Assembly: GCA_029879605.1 (NCBI GenBank)
Contig: JAOUQA010000107.1
Span: 1-6,954 of the forward strand
Source of the DNA: Gammaproteobacteria bacterium
Lineage (GTDB): Bacteria > Pseudomonadota > Gammaproteobacteria > SZUA-229
Length of the DNA: 6,954 nucleotides
Reading direction: 5' to 3'
A program made the position numbers and the translations under genes. Shown piece after piece: positions 1-6,288 of the stretch. The stretch's first letter is position 1; every line of letters begins with the position of its first letter. A model generated the notes under the pieces. It searched no databases. It had not been told where the DNA came from and saw only the letters and a program-made list of their open reading frames with translations.

Positions 1-799
1 TACCAACAATCTTGATTGGCTCCAGAGTATCACCTTTCAATATCACATAATGAGAAGGCCAGTAATTACCAACAACTACATATTTATCTTCAAATCCTTT
101 ATATTTACTGGTATCAATAGAGCGCGCATCAATTCCTGTTCTAACTTCAGCAACAAGATTAGGTGGTGAAGCCCACATATCCATCATGCTGGCCTTACCA
201 TCACGACCAATCGCATATAGATAACGCCCTGTTGAAGATGCCCTCAAAATATGAGTTGCAAAGCCTGATGGTATGGTAACAATTTTTTCCTTGCTATCGC
301 CATCAACAATAGTCACTAACCCGGCATCACGCTGAACAACGCCAAAATAATTTTGCCAGTTAGTACTCGGTGCTTTAGTAGGACGCTTACTTACTGGAAC
401 ATGCACTTTCCAGGATGCCATTGTTTTCTTCATATCCCATGCTGGTGGAACTGGGGCTTCAATCTGTACATATTTTGCCAGAAGTTTAATATCAGATTTA
501 CTGATAAGGCCTTCTTTGCCCCACCCAGGCATACCAGCATCAGTACCATCATATAAAATCTTTTCAAGTTTCGACAAAGATTTTTTACGTGTTTTTTCTG
601 GTCTTATATCTGGCCCTGTAGCACCACCCCTTAACACACCATGACAACCAGAACATCGATCAAAATAAATTTCTGATGCCTTCTCCATTTGCGCCTTAGA
701 TAATTTAGGCACTGGCTGTAATTTTGCAGCCGTTACCGTACCTGCCATTAAAAAACTGGCGGTAAATGATACCAATAAAATACCTGCTTTTATCTTCAT
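1..799 (-). CDS. nirS: Cytochrome cd1 nitrite reductase NirS, N-terminal part (cut by window edge)
   Basis: NirS is the periplasmic enzyme that reduces nitrite to nitric oxide in denitrification. The frame opens at an ATG (797-799) behind an AAGGGG ribosome site and stays open for 266 codons to the window edge, so the C-terminal part is missing. Residues 1-24 form a Sec signal peptide ending near TVTA. The c-type heme domain follows, with CSGCH at 49-53 and the family block GVLRGGATG just after it. AGMPGWG supplies Met90, matching the heme c Met ligand. From about residue 150 the d1 propeller begins. His183 in GFATHILR lines up with the known proximal d1 heme ligand, and GRYLYAIGRDGK and ARSIDTSKYKGFEDKY are close to NirS from Pseudomonas and Paracoccus. 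The two active-site histidines of the distal pocket lie outside the window. NirN is the main alternative, but the heme c block favours NirS. It lies 212 bases behind the cytochrome gene, with no clear promoter of its own. Confidence 0.93.
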   Translation of the reverse strand, partial: MKIKAGILLVSFTASFLMAGTVTAAKLQPVPKLSKAQMEKASEIYFDRCSGCHGVLRGGATGPDIRPEKTRKKSLSKLEKILYDGTDAGMPGWGKEGLISKSDIKLLAKYVQIEAPVPPAWDMKKTMASWKVHVPVSKRPTKAPSTNWQNYFGVVQRDAGLVTIVDGDSKEKIVTIPSGFATHILRASSTGRYLYAIGRDGKASMMDMWASPPNLVAEVRTGIDARSIDTSKYKGFEDKYVVVGNYWPSHYVILKGDTLEPIKIVG

Positions 800-1011
800 G
801 TCTAAAACCCCTTATTCACTGGTTTATAAAACCATAATTGAATCACCATATCGACTTCTTACATTTTCTAACTCCAACTTCAAAATAAAATATCCTGAGA
901 CCGACACTGATTGTTAAATACCAAACAGTCAGACTGCTAATCGCGACCAGAACCGGATCAGAAATTTACATAATCAAATAAATACACTCTCATTAGTTGA
1001 TAGCAAACCAT
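800..1011. other. Intergenic leader upstream of nirS
   Basis: These 212 bases separate the pentaheme cytochrome stop from the nirS start. On the minus strand an AAGGGG ribosome site sits about 8 bases before the nirS ATG. A short palindrome, TGGTTT-ATA-AAACCA (820-834), lies about 20 bases upstream of that ATG. It could be an operator or simply a chance AT-rich repeat. I found no FNR/DNR box (TTGAY-N4-RTCAA), no convincing -35/-10 pair and no hairpin followed by a T-run on the minus strand. Read-through from the upstream operon is therefore possible, but a separate nirS promoter of an unrecognised type cannot be excluded. Confidence 0.5.
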
Positions 1012-1695
1012 TCAAGGATGCAGGCTCTCAAACGACTCATCCCAGTCAACATCATCATGAACAAGATTATAGTGACAATTAATACAGGTCTTTTCGCCTT
1101 CCTTTAACATGATCTGATGTCTTTCAATACCATTAAACCATTCGCTATCAGTCTTATGACATACCTTGCACTTGGCGCTTTCATTATCCAGCATTTGCTG
1201 GCGAACTCGACCCGCCAGCTTGACACGCAATTTTTCCCATTCTGGAATATCACGCAAACTATTTGAAATAGCATGAAAAGGACTCTCACCCAGAGAACCC
1301 TGATTAAGATAAAAGAATTTCCAGGCAAGAATCTCTCTCACACTATGTGGCACATGACAACCTACACAACCCGGACGAACATCAAGATCATTATCATAAT
1401 GAGCTGAATCACGATACTCTTCATAAGGATAGGCATGACACTCAGCGCAACCTACAGTAACATCATAAGCTGCTGGTTCAAAAAGTTTTACAGGCTTATA
1501 ATCCTCTATTGATTCACTCACCTCACCCACAGGTTCATACTCAGCATAGTCAACAAATATTTCATGACAGGTTTGACAAACACTGATCCGAGTAAAACGA
1601 CTGCTACTCCAGTTTAAAAATACAATAATAAAAATAAGAGCCAGAGCCAGGCCAATACTGACAATAATCCCAGTTCTGGATTTAAGGAATTTCAA
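1012..1695 (-). CDS. Membrane-anchored pentaheme c-type cytochrome, NapC/NirT/NrfH superfamily variant
   Basis: Members of this superfamily are quinol-linked periplasmic cytochromes that pass electrons between the membrane pool and soluble reductases. This 227-residue protein has one N-terminal membrane anchor (about residues 9-28) and five CxxCH heme sites, starting at residues 40, 83, 110, 176 and 204. The pattern YEEYRDSAHYDN followed by CVGCHVPH matches the NirT/NapC second-heme region, and CINCHYNLVH matches the last heme. Ordinary NapC/NirT proteins have four hemes. The extra CAECH (83-87) lies in an insertion of roughly 40 residues between hemes 1 and 2. The family motif CxxCHxM at heme 1 reads CQTCHEIF here, so the usual Met is missing. 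The start is a TTG behind a GGAGG (1705-1709, spacing 9). The only nearby upstream ATG is out of frame and stops after three codons. The gene begins 45 bases after the molybdoenzyme stop, which suggests one operon. Confidence 0.88.
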   Translation of the reverse strand: MKFLKSRTGIIVSIGLALALIFIIVFLNWSSSRFTRISVCQTCHEIFVDYAEYEPVGEVSESIEDYKPVKLFEPAAYDVTVGCAECHAYPYEEYRDSAHYDNDLDVRPGCVGCHVPHSVREILAWKFFYLNQGSLGESPFHAISNSLRDIPEWEKLRVKLAGRVRQQMLDNESAKCKVCHKTDSEWFNGIERHQIMLKEGEKTCINCHYNLVHDDVDWDESFESLHP

Positions 1696-1740
1696 ACTAG
1701 CATTCCTCCAATATTAAGCTGCCCTGATTCTGCATAACCA

Positions 1741-4104
1741 TTATGCGAGCCCCATCATTTTTTTATAAATGGCAAAATGTTTAGCGTTATCAACCTTGAT
1801 ATCACCATAAGTATCATCAGCCTCTGCGGGCGCAATAGTTACTACTGTATCATTCCATGCCTGCACACCACTGGCAGGATCAATTGATACTGGAATAATG
1901 TCATTAGGATTCGTACCGCTATCTCGCCACCATAAATTATGATTAATATCTTCATCTTCCTGCTGCCCCTGCTGCGGGAAGCTTGATCGCATTTCAGGAT
2001 CAGCCTGGGCTACACGACCATAAGAAGTTCGTCCAACCGAAGTTGAAATACCCAGCACCTGGGGATGAATTCCCTGAGTTAGCCACGCCTTTGTCACCAT
2101 ATAACCGACATCGCTAATAACTCTAACCAGTTCACCATCACGAATACCAAGCCGTCTTGCGGTTTGCTTATTAATCCATAGAGGATTGGCATGCCACAAC
2201 TCAGCGAGGTATTTAAGATTTGAAGTTAATGAAAGTGTTTGATATGCAACCTTGAAAGTACTTAAAACAAATTCATCGGGCTTAATAGCTGCATGACGAG
2301 GATTTATCGTCCAGGCTGGTGGTAGAATCTCAATCTTACCGGAAGCTGTAGCAAAGCCAGATTTTTTGAAAGTAGCATACTCTCCTTTTACAGGCTTACC
2401 TTCATCAATAATTTGTCGTGTATCCGGGTCAATTTTACCGTAATTCGGAAAGACACCTTTAGATTTTAATTTTTTATAACTTTGCTCCAGTCCTTTTGTG
2501 CCTTCAACTTCCTGCTTAACCCAGTCTTTCGCACTAGTGAATGCCCAATACTTTTTCATTCCACGTTTGCCATCAGCATCAATGGCTTCAACAATATGCT
2601 TAAATGTCATACGCACATCCTGCGCCTGACCACGCACCTTGACACCGGGCACAGTCATTGTTGCCCATGGTAATAAAGCAGTTGGGCTACTGGCTACATC
2701 ATCACGCTCTATACCAACAACATCCGGCAGAATAATATCGGCCAGTTCACTGGTTTCACTCATGAAGGGTGTAAAATCAACGATGTAAGGAACCAGTTGT
2801 TCATCTTTCAAAACTTCACGCCAGACACTGGATGCCGGAGATGAATAAGCTGGATTACTCATATGATTAAACAACACCTGCACCTTGTGCTTGCCATCTT
2901 TCACTTCAAACGGGAAGGTATGATTTAACTGTCTTGCTGCACTGCCTGTTTTTTTGGGTCTCGGCTGTAAAGCGGCAATATCAAAGCGCCTGGGTAAACA
3001 ATGCCCGCCTTCATTATCAATATTTCCAGTAATAATCGAAAGCAATAAACAGGCAGCCTCACCATCAATTCCCCCCTGATGGTAACTAACTCCATTTTGA
3101 CTAAATACAGTTGCCGGTTTTGTTTTAGCAAATTCAATTGCGATTCTTTGAATATCTGCAGCCATTACACCACTGGCCTGCTCAGCCATAACAGGCGTAA
3201 ACTTCGATAGATGCCTGGCCAGTTTGTTACTTGAATAGTTAGTCCATCGATTAATAAATTTTGTATCTGCCAGGCCATTTTGCATAATCACATTGGCCAT
3301 AGCCAGGGCAACAATACCGTCACTCCCTGGAAATACCGGAATCCATTCATCACTTCGGCCAGCAGTATTGGATAATCGCACATCAAATGTAACCAGTTTT
3401 AATCTGTTATTAACAATACCATCCGTTAACCGCTGCGCCAGAGGCAATGCAGTTTCCATAATATTGGCGCCGAAATTTAATACATATTTTGTATGTTCAA
3501 GATCAGGATAGGTAAAATCCACGCCCAGTATTTTCTCAAGTGCAGCCTGCTTGGCAGCATTACTAATCGAAGGGAATCGACTACGAATGACCGAACGAGA
3601 ACCGATGGTATCCATAAACCGAACACTACCGCCATCCTTGAATGCACCTTCATTAAGATAAACACTATCTCTACCAGAATTATCCATTGCTGCCTGTACC
3701 CTGCCAGCAACTTCGGCAATTGCTTCATCCCAGCTAATTTGCTGCCACTGACCATCACCACGAGCACCCACCCGTTTCAATGGAGTTAGTATTCTGTCAG
3801 GATCAGAAGCGCCAAAAAAAGAAGCCAGGCCTTTAGCGCAGAACTTACCTCTTGAAGCTATATGATGTGGATTACCTTCTGCTTTAAGAACCTCTCCGCC
3901 TTCCGCATACGTAAAGCCACCATCGAAATAGGGACACATAGTACATAAGTAAGGTTTTCTATCACGTGCATGAAATGTTCTTATCTGGTGAAAATCTTTA
4001 CCGCCAAGTTCAAGCTCCATAGCGGTAACAAGCCCGGGGCAGCTAGCAGCTACTGCCGCTGCTGCACTCAACTTCATGAACTCACGTCTGTCAAAATCAG
4101 TCAT
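1741..4104 (-). CDS. Tat-exported molybdopterin oxidoreductase, catalytic (A) subunit of a CISM complex
   Basis: This 787-residue protein of the DMSO reductase superfamily is the catalytic subunit of a periplasmic complex with the two upstream gene products. The Tat signal has RREFMK at residues 6-11, an Ala-rich core and probable cleavage near residue 28. The N-terminal Fe-S motif reads C54-x2-C57-x3-D61-x27-C89, with Asp where the third Cys is normal. The molybdopterin domains follow, and the C-terminal guanine-dinucleotide-binding domain is recognisable around ELWHANPLWINKQTARRLGI. The segment GSRSVIRSRFPSISNAA puts Ser181 at the usual Cys Mo-ligand position, by my own alignment. I chose the ATG at 4102-4104 because it places the twin arginines at the N terminus and has purine-rich sites (AGGAA, GAGGT) just upstream. 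An in-frame GTG at 4144-4146 would add 14 residues and overlap the NrfD gene. The relatives I can name are tetrathionate, polysulfide/thiosulfate and arsenate reductases. It is shorter than TtrA (about 1000 residues). The substrate and even the reaction direction are undetermined. Confidence 0.9.
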   Translation of the reverse strand: MTDFDRREFMKLSAAAAVAASCPGLVTAMELELGGKDFHQIRTFHARDRKPYLCTMCPYFDGGFTYAEGGEVLKAEGNPHHIASRGKFCAKGLASFFGASDPDRILTPLKRVGARGDGQWQQISWDEAIAEVAGRVQAAMDNSGRDSVYLNEGAFKDGGSVRFMDTIGSRSVIRSRFPSISNAAKQAALEKILGVDFTYPDLEHTKYVLNFGANIMETALPLAQRLTDGIVNNRLKLVTFDVRLSNTAGRSDEWIPVFPGSDGIVALAMANVIMQNGLADTKFINRWTNYSSNKLARHLSKFTPVMAEQASGVMAADIQRIAIEFAKTKPATVFSQNGVSYHQGGIDGEAACLLLSIITGNIDNEGGHCLPRRFDIAALQPRPKKTGSAARQLNHTFPFEVKDGKHKVQVLFNHMSNPAYSSPASSVWREVLKDEQLVPYIVDFTPFMSETSELADIILPDVVGIERDDVASSPTALLPWATMTVPGVKVRGQAQDVRMTFKHIVEAIDADGKRGMKKYWAFTSAKDWVKQEVEGTKGLEQSYKKLKSKGVFPNYGKIDPDTRQIIDEGKPVKGEYATFKKSGFATASGKIEILPPAWTINPRHAAIKPDEFVLSTFKVAYQTLSLTSNLKYLAELWHANPLWINKQTARRLGIRDGELVRVISDVGYMVTKAWLTQGIHPQVLGISTSVGRTSYGRVAQADPEMRSSFPQQGQQEDEDINHNLWWRDSGTNPNDIIPVSIDPASGVQAWNDTVVTIAPAEADDTYGDIKVDNAKHFAIYKKMMGLA

Positions 4105-4117
4105 TGTTCCTGTTACC

Positions 4118-5023
4118 TCAATAGAAAGTCTGCATATACTGACCACCCATTACCCACCAGACACGCATACCATAAACACCTATGGCAACGAGAAAAGAAG
4201 CCAGTATCACACCGTATTTCTGTTTTTTTAGTGGCGAAACAAGAATAAACAGCGGTATGAGCAAACCCAGAATAATTTCCAGCCAGAGATAAGGAAATCT
4301 GAATACACCCAGCAGCAATTCATGACTTATCATTTCACTGCGATTTCCATATAAGGTTTGCATAAACTCAAGGAACAACAGAAAGCAGTCAAAGACGATG
4401 CCATACATCATGTATTGCGCCATTTCTTCAATTAATGGCCACTCGATTCGCTTTTTAACATCAACAATCATGTTTTGAACCCAGAGAATCAAAATCAGCA
4501 ACCCGATACCTGAAATAAACGCACCTGTAAGAAAAAGTATCGGTGCGAGCGCTGTATGGTTCATGTAACGCCCTGGATTAAGCTCCATCACTACTCCGGT
4601 ATACCAGTGTGTTGATAGAGCCAGTACGATTGCGACAATACCAAAAGCCTTGGCCCAGAATAAATTATTCTTCAGAACAAAATAGGTGTAGACAATCATC
4701 GAAACCGGGTAGGAAAAAATCAGTAGAGATCCCCAGGCCATGGGACCTGTACTATGCCAGTAACCCGGCAACATAAGATAAATAAATCGCACCGGCTTAC
4801 CCAGATCCCAGATCAACAGAACAGGAACAATCATCAATAAAATAATGGCCTGCAAGGACGCAGTCAACGCCAGTGGCTTGTATCGTTTAATACCAAATAC
4901 CCAACCAAAACTTGATATGACAAAGGAACCCGCGCTAGCACCCACAAGCCAGAAATAAATAGAAATCGGTGTCCCCCACGCCACATGGTGAAAAACATTA
5001 TAAGTAATTACACTTTCATTCAT
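4118..5023 (-). CDS. NrfD/PsrC-family quinone-interacting membrane subunit (C subunit)
   Basis: This subunit anchors the complex in the membrane and exchanges electrons between quinone/quinol and the Fe-S subunit. The 301-residue protein has about eight hydrophobic segments, near residues 18-44, 53-75, 92-116, 124-146, 158-182, 203-223, 245-263 and 269-290. WDLGKPVRF (72-80) is the family hallmark between the second and third segments. The first segment, with its WGTPISIYFWLVGASAG stretch, is also typical of PsrC/TtrC-like proteins. It has no heme-binding or Fe-S motif, in line with the family. The ATG lies 12 bases after the Fe-S subunit stop and the stop lies 13 bases before the molybdoenzyme start, so the three genes are almost certainly co-transcribed. 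The ribosome site is weak, so coupling to translation of the gene before it is plausible. Confidence 0.92.
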   Translation of the reverse strand: MNESVITYNVFHHVAWGTPISIYFWLVGASAGSFVISSFGWVFGIKRYKPLALTASLQAIILLMIVPVLLIWDLGKPVRFIYLMLPGYWHSTGPMAWGSLLIFSYPVSMIVYTYFVLKNNLFWAKAFGIVAIVLALSTHWYTGVVMELNPGRYMNHTALAPILFLTGAFISGIGLLILILWVQNMIVDVKKRIEWPLIEEMAQYMMYGIVFDCFLLFLEFMQTLYGNRSEMISHELLLGVFRFPYLWLEIILGLLIPLFILVSPLKKQKYGVILASFLVAIGVYGMRVWWVMGGQYMQTFY

Positions 5024-5035
5024 TGCCAGTCATAT

Positions 5036-5917
5036 CTACTTAAAAAGAAGCCTCTTGAATGCATCAATCACATCACTAGCCTTATGTGGAATCGAGGCAA
5101 TAAAGTCTTTCATATTTTTACTCACGTGATACATGGTAGACTCACCTTCTACAATATCCCCGAATGCATCACCTTCATGATTACGTTTAAAGTCATTAAA
5201 CTCCTCCTTAAGTTGAGATGTTCTATTTTCATAACTATGTGGTTCATCCATAATTTCCCAGTCACCTCCAATATAGAAAACTGAAGGACTGGTACCCAGT
5301 TCCGGTTTTAAAACAGTAACTGGTTCTTTTGAAACCAGTTTGGCAACTTCACTATCTGGATCATTTAAATCACCAAAAATCCGAGCACCACCGACACAGG
5401 CCTGAACACAGGCTGGTAACATTCCTCGTTTAACCCGGTGAATACAAAAAGTACATTTATCAACTACTGAATGCGGCAAATTTTTATCAGTACGCTTTGC
5501 AGGAACTAAATGACGCGCATTATAAGGACAGGCAACAACACAGGTTCGACAACCAATACACCGGTTGTAACGCTGCAAGACAAAACCATCTTTATGTTTG
5601 AATGTTGCCTGGGTTGGGCAGTTACGAACACAGATTGGGTAATCACAGTGATTACATAAACGCGGCATAAAAACACGCTGAGTATTCGGGTAATGACCTT
5701 TATCGGCCACTTTAACCCATGTTCTCCAGACACCTAACGGGGTACCGAATTCTGATTTACAGGCAACCACACAGGACATGCAGCCAATACATTTCCTAAG
5801 ATCAATTGCCATTGCATAACGTTTTGTACCAGCAATACCTTTGGTTCCAGGCGTCTGAATCCCATAGTTATGATGCTTTTTTGCTGTTGATTCTTCGTCG
5901 TTACGTGATTCAGTCAT
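5036..5917 (-). CDS. Four-cluster [4Fe-4S] electron-transfer subunit (B subunit, TtrB/PsrB/DmsB-like)
   Basis: This protein wires electrons between the molybdenum subunit and the NrfD membrane subunit. The 293 residues contain sixteen cysteines in four groups: 43/46/49/53 (CIGCMSCVVAC), 88/91/96/100 (CNHCDYPICVRNC), 120/123/126/130 (CIGCRTCVVAC) and 155/158/170/174. This is the full set for four cubane clusters. It has no signal peptide, so it presumably travels through the Tat system with the RR-bearing catalytic subunit, as in related complexes. Residues 1-33 form a polar N-terminal extension. After about residue 220 there is a charged tail of some 75 residues without cysteines. No good Shine-Dalgarno sequence precedes the ATG (5915-5917), but no other in-frame start lies upstream before a stop. 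The next Met (36) would cut into the first ferredoxin domain. It is the first gene of the B-C-A group and lies directly behind the FNR/DNR-type promoter. Confidence 0.92.
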   Translation of the reverse strand: MTESRNDEESTAKKHHNYGIQTPGTKGIAGTKRYAMAIDLRKCIGCMSCVVACKSEFGTPLGVWRTWVKVADKGHYPNTQRVFMPRLCNHCDYPICVRNCPTQATFKHKDGFVLQRYNRCIGCRTCVVACPYNARHLVPAKRTDKNLPHSVVDKCTFCIHRVKRGMLPACVQACVGGARIFGDLNDPDSEVAKLVSKEPVTVLKPELGTSPSVFYIGGDWEIMDEPHSYENRTSQLKEEFNDFKRNHEGDAFGDIVEGESTMYHVSKNMKDFIASIPHKASDVIDAFKRLLFK

Positions 5918-6047
5918 GTCAAATACATCAAGATAATCGGCCTTTATAAATTTTCTGGACTTGTTAAACTTTTTTAAGATTTATTATTTTTTTTGTGATT
6001 TTTTAAGTTTTTAGATAAAATTTGTAGAATTTTTTAATAAATCAATT

Positions 6048-6060
6048 AATCGTTTTTATA
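6048..6060 (-). promoter_or_regulatory. Predicted -10 element and transcription start of the CISM operon
   Basis: On the minus strand, TATAAA occupies 6060-6055. Counting seven bases on gives a predicted start at about 6048. The nearer FNR/DNR box is centred at 6089.5, which is exactly -41.5 from that start, the standard position for class II activation by FNR-family proteins. The box would then take the place of the -35 element. The motif positions are read directly; the start site is inferred. Confidence 0.6.
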
Positions 6061-6082
6061 CGCACATAAGCAAAGGCAAGAC

Positions 6083-6096
6083 TTGACCTACATCAA
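6083..6096. promoter_or_regulatory. FNR/DNR/NNR-type activator box, proximal
   Basis: TTGACCTACATCAA fits the FNR-superfamily dyad TTGAY-N4-RTCAA perfectly in both half-sites. The TTGAC half is often associated with DNR/NNR-type nitric-oxide-responsive regulators, whereas FNR prefers TTGAT, but the boxes overlap and cannot be assigned from sequence alone. Its centre lies at -41.5 from the predicted start of the minus-strand operon. Confidence 0.8.
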
Positions 6097-6121
6097 GATT
6101 ATAAGCGGTGACCTGTTTGAT

Positions 6122-6135
6122 TTGATCTACGTCAA
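6122..6135. promoter_or_regulatory. FNR/DNR/NNR-type activator box, distal
   Basis: TTGATCTACGTCAA also fits TTGAY-N4-RTCAA, with the same CTAC spacer core as the proximal box. It is centred 39 bases upstream of that box, at -80.5 from the predicted operon start. It could add activation or dimer cooperativity, or modulate the promoter. It could also serve a transcript in the plus direction, for which only weak evidence exists. Confidence 0.75.
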
Positions 6136-6202
6136 AATTACAGGATAAATATAAGAGATCTATAGCCGAGGTACAAATAATTGAATTTAAAAACAATACA
6201 GG

Positions 6203-6225
6203 TTTAATCAGGAATAATGATTAAA
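6203..6225. repeat. Inverted repeat, possible weak terminator or operator
   Basis: TTTAATCA (6203-6210) and TGATTAAA (6218-6225) are perfect inverted repeats with a 7-base loop. They lie about 65 bases past the cupredoxin stop. On the minus strand a run of five T (6191-6187) follows about 11 bases later. The stem is AT-rich and the T-run is displaced, so an intrinsic terminator for the cupredoxin transcript is only a possibility. A protein-binding palindrome is an alternative. Confidence 0.35.
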
Positions 6226-6276
6226 ACTATTCGGTTTGTTAAAGATAAATATATTGATAATATAATACTGAACTAA
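6217..6276 (+). CDS. Doubtful 19-residue small ORF
   Basis: The frame MIKTIRFVKDKYIDNIILN starts at an ATG five bases after an AGGA (6210-6213). It lies on the plus strand, opposite to all other genes, and about 80 bases past the distal FNR/DNR box. A TATA-like stretch near 6159-6164 could serve as a -10. The region is very AT-rich, the start overlaps an inverted repeat, and I recognise no family. It is recorded only because a start with a spaced ribosome site downstream of a regulator box is compatible with a small gene. Confidence 0.12.
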   Translation: MIKTIRFVKDKYIDNIILN

Positions 6277-6288
6277 TGAGTTAACTTA

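Larger units (their letters stand above)
5918..6288. other. 371-base regulatory intergenic region with A-rich leader
   Basis: No conserved protein is visible here. From the gene start upwards on the minus strand, 5918-6047 is an A-rich leader of about 130 nucleotides. It contains several A-runs of five to eight and no strong ribosome site. A predicted -10 element and two FNR/DNR boxes follow at 6055-6135. The remaining part (6136-6288) is AT-rich, with an 8-base-arm inverted repeat and a doubtful 19-codon reading frame on the plus strand. The leader may simply be unstructured, or it may be a site for RNA-level control. I saw no known riboswitch pattern. Confidence 0.6.

Noticed and set aside
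353..556. 67-codon plus-strand reading frame within nirS
   Set aside because: It is antisense to a clearly recognised NirS coding region and has no family resemblance.
907..932. Hairpin CTGATTGTT / AACAGTCAG between the cytochrome and nirS as a terminator
   Set aside because: One pair is a wobble on the plus strand and a mismatch on the minus strand, and no T-run follows in either direction.
3493..3789. 98-codon plus-strand reading frame inside the molybdoenzyme gene
   Set aside because: It lies wholly opposite a well-supported gene and has no recognisable domain or context. Other long frames on both strands inside the real genes were rejected for the same reason.
4105..4146. Upstream GTG start adding 14 residues to the molybdoenzyme
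   Set aside because: It would overlap the NrfD gene and put a non-signal extension before the twin-arginine motif. The ATG at 4104 has purine-rich sites and a normal Tat N terminus.
1741..5917. Assignment of the complex as tetrathionate, arsenate (Arr/Arx) or selenate reductase
   Set aside because: B-C-A order resembles TtrBCA, but the catalytic subunit is shorter than TtrA and has altered Fe-S and Mo-site residues. Arx has a different gene order. No substrate can be assigned.
5918..5931. GTCAAATACATCAA just before the Fe-S subunit start as a third FNR/DNR box
   Set aside because: The half-sites are in direct, not inverted, orientation, and the position downstream of the predicted start would not suit an activator.
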